A stretch of 64,000 bases of DNA from Fluviicola sp. (GTDB lineage: Bacteria > Bacteroidota > Bacteroidia > Flavobacteriales_D > Crocinitomicaceae), in assembly GCA_017983675.1 (NCBI GenBank), contig JAGOAZ010000005.1:1-64000 (forward strand), given 5' to 3'. Shown one piece after another: positions 1-9,428 of this stretch (position 1 is the first letter of the stretch; each line of letters opens with the position of its first letter). Below the pieces are notes generated by a model that saw nothing but the letters and a program-made list of their open reading frames with translations, searched no databases and was not told where the DNA came from. The position numbers were made by a program, and so were the translations under genes.

Positions 1-2903
1 GCTAAAAGTGTCGCTGTAGCTTCTAAGTCAGCTAGTTTTCTATTATATGCAGCTAATAAATCTCCGATTTCATCAGATCGATCGTAAACAATCGGTTCCG
101 TATTTTTCCCAAATGAAACACGATTAAAATGTTTTTGTATCATCCGCAACGGCGATGTTATCCAAGATGAAACAGCAAGCGCACCAACAATAGATAGCAC
201 AAGCAGTAACATGAAAACATTAATAATTGCAATAAAAAATTGTTGAACTTGATTCTCAAAAAGCGATTGCTGATCAAAATGTTGGACATTTAAAAAGCCA
301 AATGGAATCCCATTTGAATTATACAATGGAACATACGCAGATAAATAGTCTAAATTACCTATTGATTCAGTTTGAATATGAGCAATTGAATGCGTCGTAT
401 TTAATGCAAAAAATGCAGCTGGATGTATGTATTGACTTAATAATCCCTTGGAAAATAGTGCAGGACGAGAACTTCCACTTAACTTACCATGTATGTCATA
501 ATAATTCAAATTCGTAACATATACATCTGACCAAATACGCAATTGATTGGTTCGATCAGCAGCTGTACCATATTGAAATAGTTTTTTTGTACTGTTTACA
601 GCTAATTGCTTTGCTAGTGATCGTGCTTTTTCAAGCACCAAGTCTGATGTATACTCTTTGTATTGTTTTGTCACAAAAGAACTACTCGAAACACTAAATC
701 CAATCAAAGAAAGCACAACCAGACCAACCATGACTAATTGAATTTTTGTCGATAAGCTAATGGTTGAAGAATCATGATTGATGGATTTATAAAATATCAA
801 CCGAATGACAACAAGAATAAATCCAAAACAGATCATTAAGAACGCAACAGATGTAACCCAATTGATAAAACTAGGATTCGGCAAGGATAAAACGATTAAA
901 TCATTTGGAGTGCGTTGGAATGTATAATGTGAAAATTCAGCAGAGTTGAACCACTTTTCTTTTTGGTAGTGGTGTACGTCAAACTGTTGAGCCCTTACAG
1001 GATATTGAAATTCCCCCACATGTAATGTCAATTTATTTTGGTAATACTTTGCAATCGAGTAATGAGCTAACGACTGAAATGTTGTCGTTTGATCAGAAAT
1101 TAATAAGCGCGGGAAACCGATTTCCTCTGGTAATTTTTTTGATTTTAACGTGCCGTAAATAACACTATCTTTTGTTTCTTTTAATGGTAGTTGAAAGACA
1201 TAACTCAACTGCTTTTCATAGTCGTTGATGTAATATAAATTAGGTGCAATTTCCGATTGTTCTCCATGAAATTGTATCAATTCTTCCAATTCATTTTGGG
1301 AAATACCATCCTTTTTTTGTGTCTGTTTTTTATTAAAAATAAAAAAATCAATGTCATATTTATCCCAAAATCCATGAAATATACTGTCTTCCAATTGTTG
1401 TTTTAGATCCAAAAAATGCGATTCATTTGGAAAATTTTGAAGGGCTAATTTTGGTGTAATTGATAAGAAAGTAACCTCCGTAGCAACGTCGCGATTATCG
1501 GATAATTCCGTAGCAAATAATTTGCGCGAAGCGCGCTCTTTTTCATCTGTTTCAAATTGCAATTTATAAGCGGTAACAACCGCAAAAAACAGCAAGGTAA
1601 ACAAGACCGAAGTTGCGGACCATTTGTTCTTTGAAAAATAGGTAATCACGAAAATCAACAACGAAAAAACACACACAAATGCTATCGATATTACTTCCTT
1701 TTTTTGGAAAATAACTCCCAAAAAAAGCGCTGTTAAAACGGAAGCAAAATGAATGAAAAACGCTGTTAAAAAAGCAAGGTTTTGCGCCTTCAATAATAGT
1801 GCTATTTTATGAGTAATAAGCACAAAAATAAATCCACCAAGACCAATTATTGATAGCAGCAAAACACTCAAAAAATCCAATTGAAACAACTCGTTAAGTT
1901 GTAAATTAATACTGGAATTTTCAATTACTTCATGTGCAATAATTGGAAACAGAAACGCAATTGCTGACAAAATAACAACCGAAAACACAATTGTTAAGTT
2001 GCGATTTTTGCTGGCAATTCGCACGTTATTCAACGTGATTAAAACAAGAATAATTGTGAAAATCCACGCAATAAAACTGGCCAAATTGGGCAGTATTTCA
2101 TTCACTGCAAACACCCGTACATCGTATAAAACTGATTCGGATGTGAGGCTTAAAAATGGGGTGAAATACATTAATATTCGCAAAATTATAATGAATAATG
2201 CGAAATAAATATAATTAGCATTGCTTCTTAATCGGGACATAACCCACGACCATAGCACCAATATTAAAAATAAAACAACTGCGAAAATCGTTGCTGTTTG
2301 CTGTTTGTTTTCAGATAGTTTCTGTGAATCCTTCAAACTCAAAACAGGTTTGCCGAAACTATTATTGACAACCTTTCCTGATGAGAAATCGAGACTAATT
2401 AAATTCCCCGTTTCATTAAAAGGTGGAAAGAAATGTGTTTTCAAAAATTCATTTTCAAACGGATAAACATATTGAATTCCAAAACTAACAACAAAGGTAA
2501 AATCTGCTTCTGAAAGCACCTGTGTATAATACCATCCGTTATTAAAAAACCGTGCTTTATTAGCTGAACTTTTTAATGCGTTTAACGATGAAAATGAGAG
2601 TGAATTATTGTTCCAAAAACACAACGAATCTCCTTTCAAAACATGGATAAAAAAACCAGTATTTTTTGTGTTGTATTTACGTTGAAAATTGAAATTATTT
2701 TGTGAAAACCAATCTCTTTTTACCGTTGAAAGAATTTCCTTTTCTGCATTTTCTTGTGCTAAAAATTCGGATTGAAATTGGTGAAAGGAACGATCTTTTG
2801 ATGAAAAATTAGGAGTTAATAAATACCATAAAAAAACACTTCCTAATAGAAAAAGAAGTAAATGAATGTGTTTTTTAATCGTGTTTTTTAATCGCTTAAG
2901 CAT
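1..2903 (-). CDS. Large membrane sensor histidine kinase, N-terminal part (3' end outside window)
   Basis: An open frame runs without a stop from the ATG at 2903 to the window edge, giving about 967 residues. It starts with a membrane helix (about residues 11-30), then an extracytoplasmic segment, a block of roughly seven hydrophobic helices in the middle, a second long soluble segment, two more helices flanking a Cache-like sensory region, and finally a helix running into a HAMP domain (ITSPLRMIQKHF, then DRSDEIGDLLAAYNRKLADLE). A HAMP domain after a transmembrane helix normally precedes the HisKA and ATPase domains, which would lie beyond position 1. The ATG lies inside the end of the uridine kinase gene (16 nt overlap), so the two are probably co-translated. 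I infer a histidine kinase from the architecture; the catalytic part is not visible. Proteins of this size and layout occur in Bacteroidota. The sensed signal is unknown. Confidence 0.75.
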   Translation of the reverse strand, partial: MLKRLKNTIKKHIHLLLFLLGSVFLWYLLTPNFSSKDRSFHQFQSEFLAQENAEKEILSTVKRDWFSQNNFNFQRKYNTKNTGFFIHVLKGDSLCFWNNNSLSFSSLNALKSSANKARFFNNGWYYTQVLSEADFTFVVSFGIQYVYPFENEFLKTHFFPPFNETGNLISLDFSSGKVVNNSFGKPVLSLKDSQKLSENKQQTATIFAVVLFLILVLWSWVMSRLRSNANYIYFALFIIILRILMYFTPFLSLTSESVLYDVRVFAVNEILPNLASFIAWIFTIILVLITLNNVRIASKNRNLTIVFSVVILSAIAFLFPIIAHEVIENSSINLQLNELFQLDFLSVLLLSIIGLGGFIFVLITHKIALLLKAQNLAFLTAFFIHFASVLTALFLGVIFQKKEVISIAFVCVFSLLIFVITYFSKNKWSATSVLFTLLFFAVVTAYKLQFETDEKERASRKLFATELSDNRDVATEVTFLSITPKLALQNFPNESHFLDLKQQLEDSIFHGFWDKYDIDFFIFNKKQTQKKDGISQNELEELIQFHGEQSEIAPNLYYINDYEKQLSYVFQLPLKETKDSVIYGTLKSKKLPEEIGFPRLLISDQTTTFQSLAHYSIAKYYQNKLTLHVGEFQYPVRAQQFDVHHYQKEKWFNSAEFSHYTFQRTPNDLIVLSLPNPSFINWVTSVAFLMICFGFILVVIRLIFYKSINHDSSTISLSTKIQLVMVGLVVLSLIGFSVSSSSFVTKQYKEYTSDLVLEKARSLAKQLAVNSTKKLFQYGTAADRTNQLRIWSDVYVTNLNYYDIHGKLSGSSRPALFSKGLLSQYIHPAAFFALNTTHSIAHIQTESIGNLDYLSAYVPLYNSNGIPFGFLNVQHFDQQSLFENQVQQFFIAIINVFMLLLVLSIVGALAVSSWITSPLRMIQKHFNRVSFGKNTEPIVYDRSDEIGDLLAAYNRKLADLEATATLL

Positions 2904-3508
2904 GAAATTTTGGGTGTCAAAACAGTGAGCAGACGTTCAAATTCTTGGTCCGCTTGATGATCGTTATTAAAAATAAAATCCGCATCGTTTAAATAGGGCA
3001 ATAAGTAGTTTTGATAACAAGGCGTGACATGATTTTTCCATTGGTATAAAATTGCATCACGAGAATAACCTCTTGATTCTTGGTCGCGGTACAAACGTCT
3101 ATCTAATTGAACTTCGTGATCGACATCCATAAAAATAGTAAACTCGAGTAAATTCCGCACTTCGTGGTATTCAAACAAGAACAAGCCCTCGACAATAATA
3201 ATTGGAGCAGGTTCTAACGTAATCAATACATTTTTTCCAGGAGGAGCGTTAAAATGATATTCTTTTACTTCGATTGCTTCTCCTTGATGTAATTTTTTTA
3301 AATCATTCGCCAATTTTTCACGATCCAATGCTGAAGGTAAATCAAAGTTAACTTCTCCATTCTCGTCCACAAATTGTTCTTCAATTGGAAGGTAATAATT
3401 ATCCATTGAAAAAACCGTTGGTTTGATCTCTCCAAAATGGGATGCTAATCGTCTTAAAAGCGTCGTTTTTCCTGAGCCGCTACCTCCACAAATGCCAATA
3501 ATCATCAA
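2888..3508 (-). CDS. udk: Uridine kinase
   Basis: The 206-residue protein would phosphorylate uridine and cytidine to UMP and CMP in pyrimidine salvage. A Walker A P-loop GGSGSGKTT sits at residues 8-16. It is followed by a DNYY segment (SMDNYYLP) typical of the uridine kinase/phosphoribulokinase fold, the FNAPPGK region and the hydrophobic strand IIIVEGLFLFE, which carries a conserved acidic residue. Length is that of bacterial Udk. The start ATG-ATG is at 3508; either Met is possible. The 3' end overlaps the start of the histidine kinase by 16 nt, indicating one transcript. A -7-like box TATGTTTG lies upstream on the same strand (3557-3564). Confidence 0.9.
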   Translation of the reverse strand: MMIIGICGGSGSGKTTLLRRLASHFGEIKPTVFSMDNYYLPIEEQFVDENGEVNFDLPSALDREKLANDLKKLHQGEAIEVKEYHFNAPPGKNVLITLEPAPIIIVEGLFLFEYHEVRNLLEFTIFMDVDHEVQLDRRLYRDQESRGYSRDAILYQWKNHVTPCYQNYLLPYLNDADFIFNNDHQADQEFERLLTVLTPKISCLSD

Positions 3509-3556
3509 TCGGAAATTCTAGTTCAACGTAAAAACTGTTTGTGCTTTTACTACTTG

Positions 3557-3564
3557 CAAACATA
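3557..3564 (-). promoter_or_regulatory. Putative -7 box for udk-kinase operon
   Basis: TATGTTTG on the minus strand matches the Bacteroidetes -7 consensus TAnnTTTG, about 50 nt upstream of the udk ATG. No clear TTG element at 19-21 nt was seen. Confidence 0.35.
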
Positions 3565-3733
3565 TAAAAAAGCAACGAATGAGGACGAATAAAAAATGAA
3601 CTCCTAATCTTAAACTCATTGTTTTGACAATCTTTTCTACTAAAATTCAAAAATCTTAATTAAATTTAACTTTCAAAAGGTGTTTTAATTGTTTTTTTAA
3701 CACTTCATTACTCGCTATTAATACGAATTAGTC

Positions 3734-6016
3734 ATGAAAAAAAAGCTAATACTTGCGTTTGCATTGACTATGCAACTTGTAAGTTTTTCGCAACAAGGAG
3801 ATGGTGGATCACCAAAAGTTGTCAGTTTTAAAAAAATTGAAAAAACAATCGATCACCGATTATTTCCACAGCCTGATATTGCAGCTTTACAAGCAGAAGA
3901 TGCTGAAACAGCGGTAAAAGGAGATGGACCTTGGCGATTTGGTTTCAACAACGAAACTAACTTAAACATGGACAATGCTGGTACATGGGTAAATCTTGCA
4001 GATGGTGGTAAAATTTGGTTGTTACAAGTAACGTGTGAAAACGCTTTAACAGTAAACTTAACATTTGACAATTTGACAATTCCTGAAGGAAACGAATTAT
4101 TTGTCTACAATCCTGATAAATCGTTTATCCTAGGAAAATTTACTGCCTATCATTTGTATGAAAAGCAATTAGGAACGGAGCTTGTTCCTGGAAATACAGC
4201 AATTATTGAATATTATATTCCAGCCGAAAACAAGGCGTTAGAAGCAACTTTAACCCTATCAAAAGTTACACACGGTTATAGAACGGCGCAAGAATTTCAA
4301 GAAAAAGCATTCAACAGTTCAGGTTCTTGTAACATGAATGTCAACTGTCCAGATGGAGCAGCTTGGGTGAATGAACGCAATTCAACAGTAATGTTAGTTT
4401 CTGGAAGTAACGGTTTTTGTACGGGAGCTTTAATAAACAACACGCTAAACGACGGAAAACCATATGTGTTAACCGCAAATCACTGTTACAGTACTCCTAC
4501 AACTTGGATTTTCCGTTTTAACTGGCAAGCTACTTCATGTACTGCTCCAGCAAGTTCCCCTTCATTCACATCGTTATCAGGAGCCGTACTAAGATCGAGA
4601 AGAACCCCTTCCGATTTTTGTTTAGTGGAAATCACAGGTGGTTTAATTAACAATACTGTCCCGTTAACTTACTCGCCTTATTTTGCGGGCTGGGATCACA
4701 GTGGAACAATTCCAACATCAACTGTTTGTATTCATCATCCTTCCGGTGACATTAAAAAAATATCTTTTGATGATGCTGCTCCAGGAATTTCTCAAGGTAT
4801 GGGTTCAACAGAAGCAAATTCAACATGGACCTTACAATGGGATAGAAATACAACAACTGAACCAGGTTCTTCTGGCTCCCCACTTTTTGATAACAATCAC
4901 CGCATTATTGGGCAACTTTGGGGCGGAGGCGCATCTTGTACCAATTTAAACTCTCCCGATTACTATGGGCGTTTATCAAGCTCATGGGAACCAACAGGTA
5001 GTAATTCTACGAATCAATTAAAATTTTGGTTGGATCCAAACAACAGTGGATTTGATTTCATCAACGGTTATGATCCAGTAGGACCCCCATTAGCCTTGGA
5101 TGTGAGTGTTCAAAATCCAATTGGTGTTAGTGGAACGTTTTGTTCGGGTGAAGTTACTCCTCAAATTACCATAGCAAATAATGGAACAACAACCATAACT
5201 AGTGCAACTATTAATTATGGATACGATGGCGCTACTAATTTAGTTTACAATTGGACTGGTTCAATTACACAGTACCAAACAGCTGTTATCACTTTGCCTA
5301 GCAGCTCTGTAGCTAATGGAAATCACACTTTTCAAGCAGTAGTTTCTAATCCTAATGCAAACACAGACGGCAACACATTAAACAATATGATCAGCAGTAG
5401 TTTCACATCCATTGTGAATGGTCAATTTATTGATGTAAACATTTTGTTGGATTGTTATGGATCAGAAGTAACATGGAAAATCACAAATAATAGCGGTTCA
5501 ACCGTTTTACACGCTGGTGGGCCTTACAACGATAGTCAAAATGGTGGACAAGTGATCAATCAAAGCGTTTGTTTATCAGGAGGATGTTACAAATTCAAAA
5601 TTTATGATGATTTCGGAGATGGCATTCAAAGTCAAGGTTGCCCAACTATCGGTCATTTGGAAATAACAAATTCATTAAACGATACATTAGCAGAAATTTC
5701 TGAAGCAAATGCAAATTTCGGCGACAGTACTTCATTAAACTTTTGTATCAGCGGAGCTGGAATTGGAGAAAATGAATTGACGTCGTTTTGGTCCATTTTT
5801 CCAAACCCTACAAATCAATATGTTACCGTCAATTTAAACAAATTTGAAGGTGAAAACACCATACAGTTTGTAACGACAACAGGACAAGTTGTTCGTGCCT
5901 TTACAACATCAGATGCTATGTCAACAATAGATGTTTCTTCGTTTGCAAAAGGAGTTTACTTTGTAACGCTACAAACTGAACTTGGAAATACAACAAAAAG
6001 ACTTGTGATAAAATAA
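3734..6016 (+). CDS. Secreted trypsin-like serine protease with T9SS sorting domain
   Basis: The 760-residue protein begins with a signal peptide (KKKLILAFALTMQLVSFS). The middle holds an S1-fold protease: His250 in LTANHC, Asp294 in SDFCLVEI and Ser380 in PGSSGSPLF form a complete catalytic triad. The cysteine-rich layout resembles lysyl endopeptidase-like bacterial enzymes. After the protease come two beta-rich segments (about 455-560 and 565-680) and a C-terminal type A T9SS sorting domain starting at SIFPNPTNQYVTVNL and ending in KGVYFVTL...KRLVIK. It should therefore cross the outer membrane by the type IX system and be released or anchored at the surface. A strong terminator follows at 6037-6067, so it is probably monocistronic. 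Substrate specificity is not deduced. Confidence 0.88.
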   Translation: MKKKLILAFALTMQLVSFSQQGDGGSPKVVSFKKIEKTIDHRLFPQPDIAALQAEDAETAVKGDGPWRFGFNNETNLNMDNAGTWVNLADGGKIWLLQVTCENALTVNLTFDNLTIPEGNELFVYNPDKSFILGKFTAYHLYEKQLGTELVPGNTAIIEYYIPAENKALEATLTLSKVTHGYRTAQEFQEKAFNSSGSCNMNVNCPDGAAWVNERNSTVMLVSGSNGFCTGALINNTLNDGKPYVLTANHCYSTPTTWIFRFNWQATSCTAPASSPSFTSLSGAVLRSRRTPSDFCLVEITGGLINNTVPLTYSPYFAGWDHSGTIPTSTVCIHHPSGDIKKISFDDAAPGISQGMGSTEANSTWTLQWDRNTTTEPGSSGSPLFDNNHRIIGQLWGGGASCTNLNSPDYYGRLSSSWEPTGSNSTNQLKFWLDPNNSGFDFINGYDPVGPPLALDVSVQNPIGVSGTFCSGEVTPQITIANNGTTTITSATINYGYDGATNLVYNWTGSITQYQTAVITLPSSSVANGNHTFQAVVSNPNANTDGNTLNNMISSSFTSIVNGQFIDVNILLDCYGSEVTWKITNNSGSTVLHAGGPYNDSQNGGQVINQSVCLSGGCYKFKIYDDFGDGIQSQGCPTIGHLEITNSLNDTLAEISEANANFGDSTSLNFCISGAGIGENELTSFWSIFPNPTNQYVTVNLNKFEGENTIQFVTTTGQVVRAFTTSDAMSTIDVSSFAKGVYFVTLQTELGNTTKRLVIK

Positions 6017-6036
6017 AATTTATTCAATAATTAATG

Positions 6037-6067
6037 AAAGCCATTTCGTCTTGAAATGGCTTTTTTT
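6037..6067 (+). terminator. Rho-independent terminator after the serine protease
   Basis: A perfect 11-bp stem AAAGCCATTTC / GAAATGGCTTT with a 5-nt loop, followed by a run of T. It is almost identical to the terminator at 8003-8033. Confidence 0.85.
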
Positions 6068-6180
6068 GTAATAAAATTGAAGCAACAAAAAACTTCTGAT
6101 TTTTTTTTAAATCACCAATTACAATACTTTTACTATTTTAAAACACATTTTAGATCATCTAAGTATTTAATGAAAACAGC

Positions 6181-7860
6181 ATGAACACCATAAAAAAACA
6201 CGAACAAACTATAATTATTACATTACTAATTTTTGCCAATTTAATTGTCAAGGGTATTTTTCTAAAAATCAATGCGCTGGGTGGAGATGAGCCGTTTAGT
6301 GTTTATCATGCACAAATGCCTATTTCTTCAATAATTACATTACTTTCCGAAGGAAATAATCCGCCATTATATGAAATTTTATTGCATTTCTGGATAAAAC
6401 TATTTGGAATTTCGGAACTATCTGTTCGTTTTCCATCTTTGATCTTTAGTTGTATAACAGTAATTTTTGTTTATAAAATTGGAATAAAACAACTGAATAA
6501 ACGTGTTGCATTGTATGCGAGTGTTATTTTAATTTTTTCAAATTATCATGTTTTATTTGCACAAGAAGCAAGAGTTTATGCACTGTTAGGAATGTTAGCC
6601 GCTATTTCAATGTATCTATATCTTGAAATATTAAACGAATTAAAAACAACTAATAAAACGAGCATAAATAGAAGTTCAACAACGAAGTTAATCGTGTTGG
6701 CGGTAACAAACACGCTCATTATTTATGCTCATTACTTTGGCTTTTTTATTTTATTTGTTCAGTTGACATTTGTAATAATTAATGTACAACTATTAGTAGT
6801 TATTTGGAAAAAATTACTGCTAAGTTCTGCAATTGTAATAGTACTTTATTTGCCAAATATTATTATAATTATTAAACGTTTCCTTGACTCAACAAGAGGA
6901 ACATGGGTTAAACCTGTCGAAAACATAGGTAATCTTTTTGACCTGGTTTATTTATTTTCAAATTATAACAAACTCCTATACTTACTTGTTTTATTTATTC
7001 TAATCGCGGCTGCATGGAAGTTGTTCTTCAAACAAATAGGAAAAAAATATTTGAAAGCATGCTTTTTATTCTGCGTCATTCCCTTTTTTTTTATCATCGG
7101 TTATTCTGTTTTTTTTTCAATCCCTTTTGTCTGGAAATTAACATCAATCAATTATTTTTCTATCGGATTCCCCATTTTTATTTTACTTCTAACTATAAGT
7201 TGGAATGTTGAATTAAAGAAAAAGGTAATCATTGAAAACATAAATTATCGCTTTATCATTTTTTGGTTTGTTACCATCTTCTTTTCGATGTTTACGGTTT
7301 CTTTTAAAGTACCAATGTTTATTGATCGTTATTTGATGACCGCTGCAATAGCGTTCCCTTTAGTATTAGGAATTTCATTAGATTATTTGATACAAGAAAC
7401 ACGATTGAAAATAATAATACCCATTCTATTCATTGCAGCGTTTATTGCTACTACAAAACAAGTTTCACCTAATAAAAGTACTGTTAAAGAAACCGTAGCG
7501 AAAATCAACGATCTTAAAACAAAAAACACGGTCGTGTACTTTTGTCCTGATTGGTTTGATCTTAATTTTATTTACTACTATAATATAAACTATTTTAAAG
7601 ATTTTGATGACGTAAACATAAAAAGTAAAATACTCAACTATCTACATTCTGAACACATTTTCCCGATAAAAAACGCCTCTCAAATAAATACAATGTTGAA
7701 CATAAAAGCTGATAAAATTTTATATTTAGATGATGCAGCTGATTTTCATTCTCCGAACAATAACATCAAAAAAAAACTAAACAACTTATACCAGTTAAAA
7801 AATCAATACAAATTTCATCAGATTGTTCAAATTTATGAGTTTGGATCAAAAATAAAATAA
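6181..7860 (+). CDS. GT39-type polytopic membrane glycosyltransferase
   Basis: The 559-residue protein has around ten hydrophobic helices. An acidic first-loop motif GGDEPFSVYHA sits just after helix 1 and is followed by NNPPLYEILLHFWIKLFG and a VRFPSLIFS segment. This is the signature of the GT-C fold ArnT/PMT-like (family 39) transferases, which use polyprenyl-phosphate sugars on the outer face of the inner membrane. The C-terminal 110 residues are soluble. No other glycan genes are adjacent, so the acceptor is unknown. The gene is visibly more AT-rich than radA downstream and lies between two nearly identical terminators (6037-6067 and 8003-8033). ATG at 6181 is the only plausible start. 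Family assignment is firm; the substrate is not. Confidence 0.8.
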   Translation: MNTIKKHEQTIIITLLIFANLIVKGIFLKINALGGDEPFSVYHAQMPISSIITLLSEGNNPPLYEILLHFWIKLFGISELSVRFPSLIFSCITVIFVYKIGIKQLNKRVALYASVILIFSNYHVLFAQEARVYALLGMLAAISMYLYLEILNELKTTNKTSINRSSTTKLIVLAVTNTLIIYAHYFGFFILFVQLTFVIINVQLLVVIWKKLLLSSAIVIVLYLPNIIIIIKRFLDSTRGTWVKPVENIGNLFDLVYLFSNYNKLLYLLVLFILIAAAWKLFFKQIGKKYLKACFLFCVIPFFFIIGYSVFFSIPFVWKLTSINYFSIGFPIFILLLTISWNVELKKKVIIENINYRFIIFWFVTIFFSMFTVSFKVPMFIDRYLMTAAIAFPLVLGISLDYLIQETRLKIIIPILFIAAFIATTKQVSPNKSTVKETVAKINDLKTKNTVVYFCPDWFDLNFIYYYNINYFKDFDDVNIKSKILNYLHSEHIFPIKNASQINTMLNIKADKILYLDDAADFHSPNNNIKKKLNNLYQLKNQYKFHQIVQIYEFGSKIK

Positions 7861-8002
7861 GCTAGTTTAACATATTATTTGTCGCTTTTTCAAACAATCT
7901 TTTTTCTGAAGGAATATCTGAATGATCAAATAATTAGTTTGTCATGATTAGCGATAATGTAGAATTAAAACACTTGTTTTTATTAAAATGAAATTTTCAT
8001 TG

Positions 8003-8033
8003 AAAGCCATTTCTTCTTGAATTGGCTTTTTTT
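8003..8033 (+). terminator. Rho-independent terminator after the glycosyltransferase
   Basis: An 11-bp stem AAAGCCATTTC / GAATTGGCTTT with one mismatch, 5-nt loop and T-run. The 35 nt at 8001-8035 differ at only two positions from those at 6035-6069. Confidence 0.75.
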
Positions 8034-8065
8034 GTGTTACTTTCGTAAAGAAGAAATAAACGAAT

Positions 8066-9427
8066 ATGGCAAAAGTTAAAACAGCATTTTTCTGTCAAAA
8101 TTGTGGCTACGAAGCACCAAAATGGCTGGGCAAATGTCCATCTTGTAGCGAATGGAACACATTTGTCGAAGAGTTAGTGGAAAAACAATTGCCTACGATT
8201 GTCGCTTTTTCGACCTCATCAGGAAGAAATGCGAAAGCCTTGCCCCTGCAAGAAATTGAAACAAATGGTCAACGCCGAATCGTTCTTCCGGACACGGAAA
8301 TCAATCGTGTGCTTGGTGGCGGAATTGTTCCCGGATCGTTAATCTTATTTGGTGGAGAACCCGGTATCGGTAAATCTACTTTGTTATTGCAACTTGCTGT
8401 TCAAGTTCAAATGAAAGTGCTTTATGTTTCTGGTGAGGAAAGCGAACAACAAATCAAAATGCGTGCAGAGCGTATTGGTGAAATGAACCAAAATTGTTTC
8501 ATTTTAACCGAAACAAATATTCAAAACATCTTCAAACAAGCAGAAGACACTAGTCCGCAATTGTTAATCATCGATTCGATTCAAACATTATTTTCTTCTC
8601 AAATTGAAAGCGCTCCAGGTAGCATTTCTCAAATCAGAGAATGTACCGCTCAGTTATTGCGTTACGCAAAAATGACAGAAATTCCCGTTTTTATTATTGG
8701 ACATATTACCAAAGAAGGGTCGCTTGCTGGACCAAAAGTATTGGAACACATGGTTGATGCAGTCTTGCAATTTGAAGGTGATCAAAATCATGTGTACCGA
8801 CTTTTACGCGGTATGAAAAACAGATTTGGAAGTACCAACGAACTCGGAATTTACGAAATGACGGGCGGTGGTTTACGCGGTGTGGAAAATCCATCTGAAA
8901 TTCTTATTTCAAGTGGCGATACTGGATTGAGTGGTGTCGCAATTGCAGCAACCTTGGAAGGTGTTCGACCGTTACTTATTGAAGTACAAGCTTTGGTAAG
9001 CACAGCAGCGTATGGAACTCCTCAGCGCTCATCTACTGGATTTGATTTACGTCGATTGAACATGTTGTTAGCAGTAATGGAAAAACGCTGTGGTTTTAAA
9101 TTAGGCGCGAAAGATGTCTTTTTAAATATTGCAGGTGGAATTCGTGTTGATGACCCAGCAATTGATTTAGGTGTTGTCGCAGCAGTTTTATCGAGCAACG
9201 CAGACATTTCAATTGACCGTTCCATTTGTTGTTCTGCCGAAGTAGGTTTATCAGGTGAAATTCGTCCGGTAAATCGAATTGACCAACGTATTCGCGAAGC
9301 GGAAAAATTAGGGTTCGAAAAAATAATTATCTCGAGTTACAACAAAGCAATCGATCAAGAAAATTATAAAATTGAATTGATTAAATGCACACGAATCGAT
9401 GAAGTCTTGCGTGCATTGTTTGCGTAA
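8066..9427 (+). CDS. radA: DNA repair protein RadA
   Basis: The 453-residue protein is a RecA-like ATPase that promotes branch migration during recombinational repair. An N-terminal C4 zinc finger (CQNCG near residue 10, CPSC near residue 27) is followed by the Walker A motif GGEPGIGKST at 96-105, a hydrophobic Walker B strand LLIIDSIQT, and the RadA-specific KNRFG motif at 251-255. A C-terminal Lon-protease-like domain (SSTGFDLRRLNMLLAVMEKR onwards) completes the usual length. The start ATG lies about 30 nt after the preceding terminator. The gene ends one base before the stop of the convergent T9SS gene, leaving no room for a separate terminator. Confidence 0.96.
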   Translation: MAKVKTAFFCQNCGYEAPKWLGKCPSCSEWNTFVEELVEKQLPTIVAFSTSSGRNAKALPLQEIETNGQRRIVLPDTEINRVLGGGIVPGSLILFGGEPGIGKSTLLLQLAVQVQMKVLYVSGEESEQQIKMRAERIGEMNQNCFILTETNIQNIFKQAEDTSPQLLIIDSIQTLFSSQIESAPGSISQIRECTAQLLRYAKMTEIPVFIIGHITKEGSLAGPKVLEHMVDAVLQFEGDQNHVYRLLRGMKNRFGSTNELGIYEMTGGGLRGVENPSEILISSGDTGLSGVAIAATLEGVRPLLIEVQALVSTAAYGTPQRSSTGFDLRRLNMLLAVMEKRCGFKLGAKDVFLNIAGGIRVDDPAIDLGVVAAVLSSNADISIDRSICCSAEVGLSGEIRPVNRIDQRIREAEKLGFEKIIISSYNKAIDQENYKIELIKCTRIDEVLRALFA

Positions 9428-9428
9428 T

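Noticed and set aside
302..2466. Small plus-strand open frames at 302, 1999 and 2221
   Set aside because: They lie antisense to the continuous histidine kinase frame and look like nothing known.
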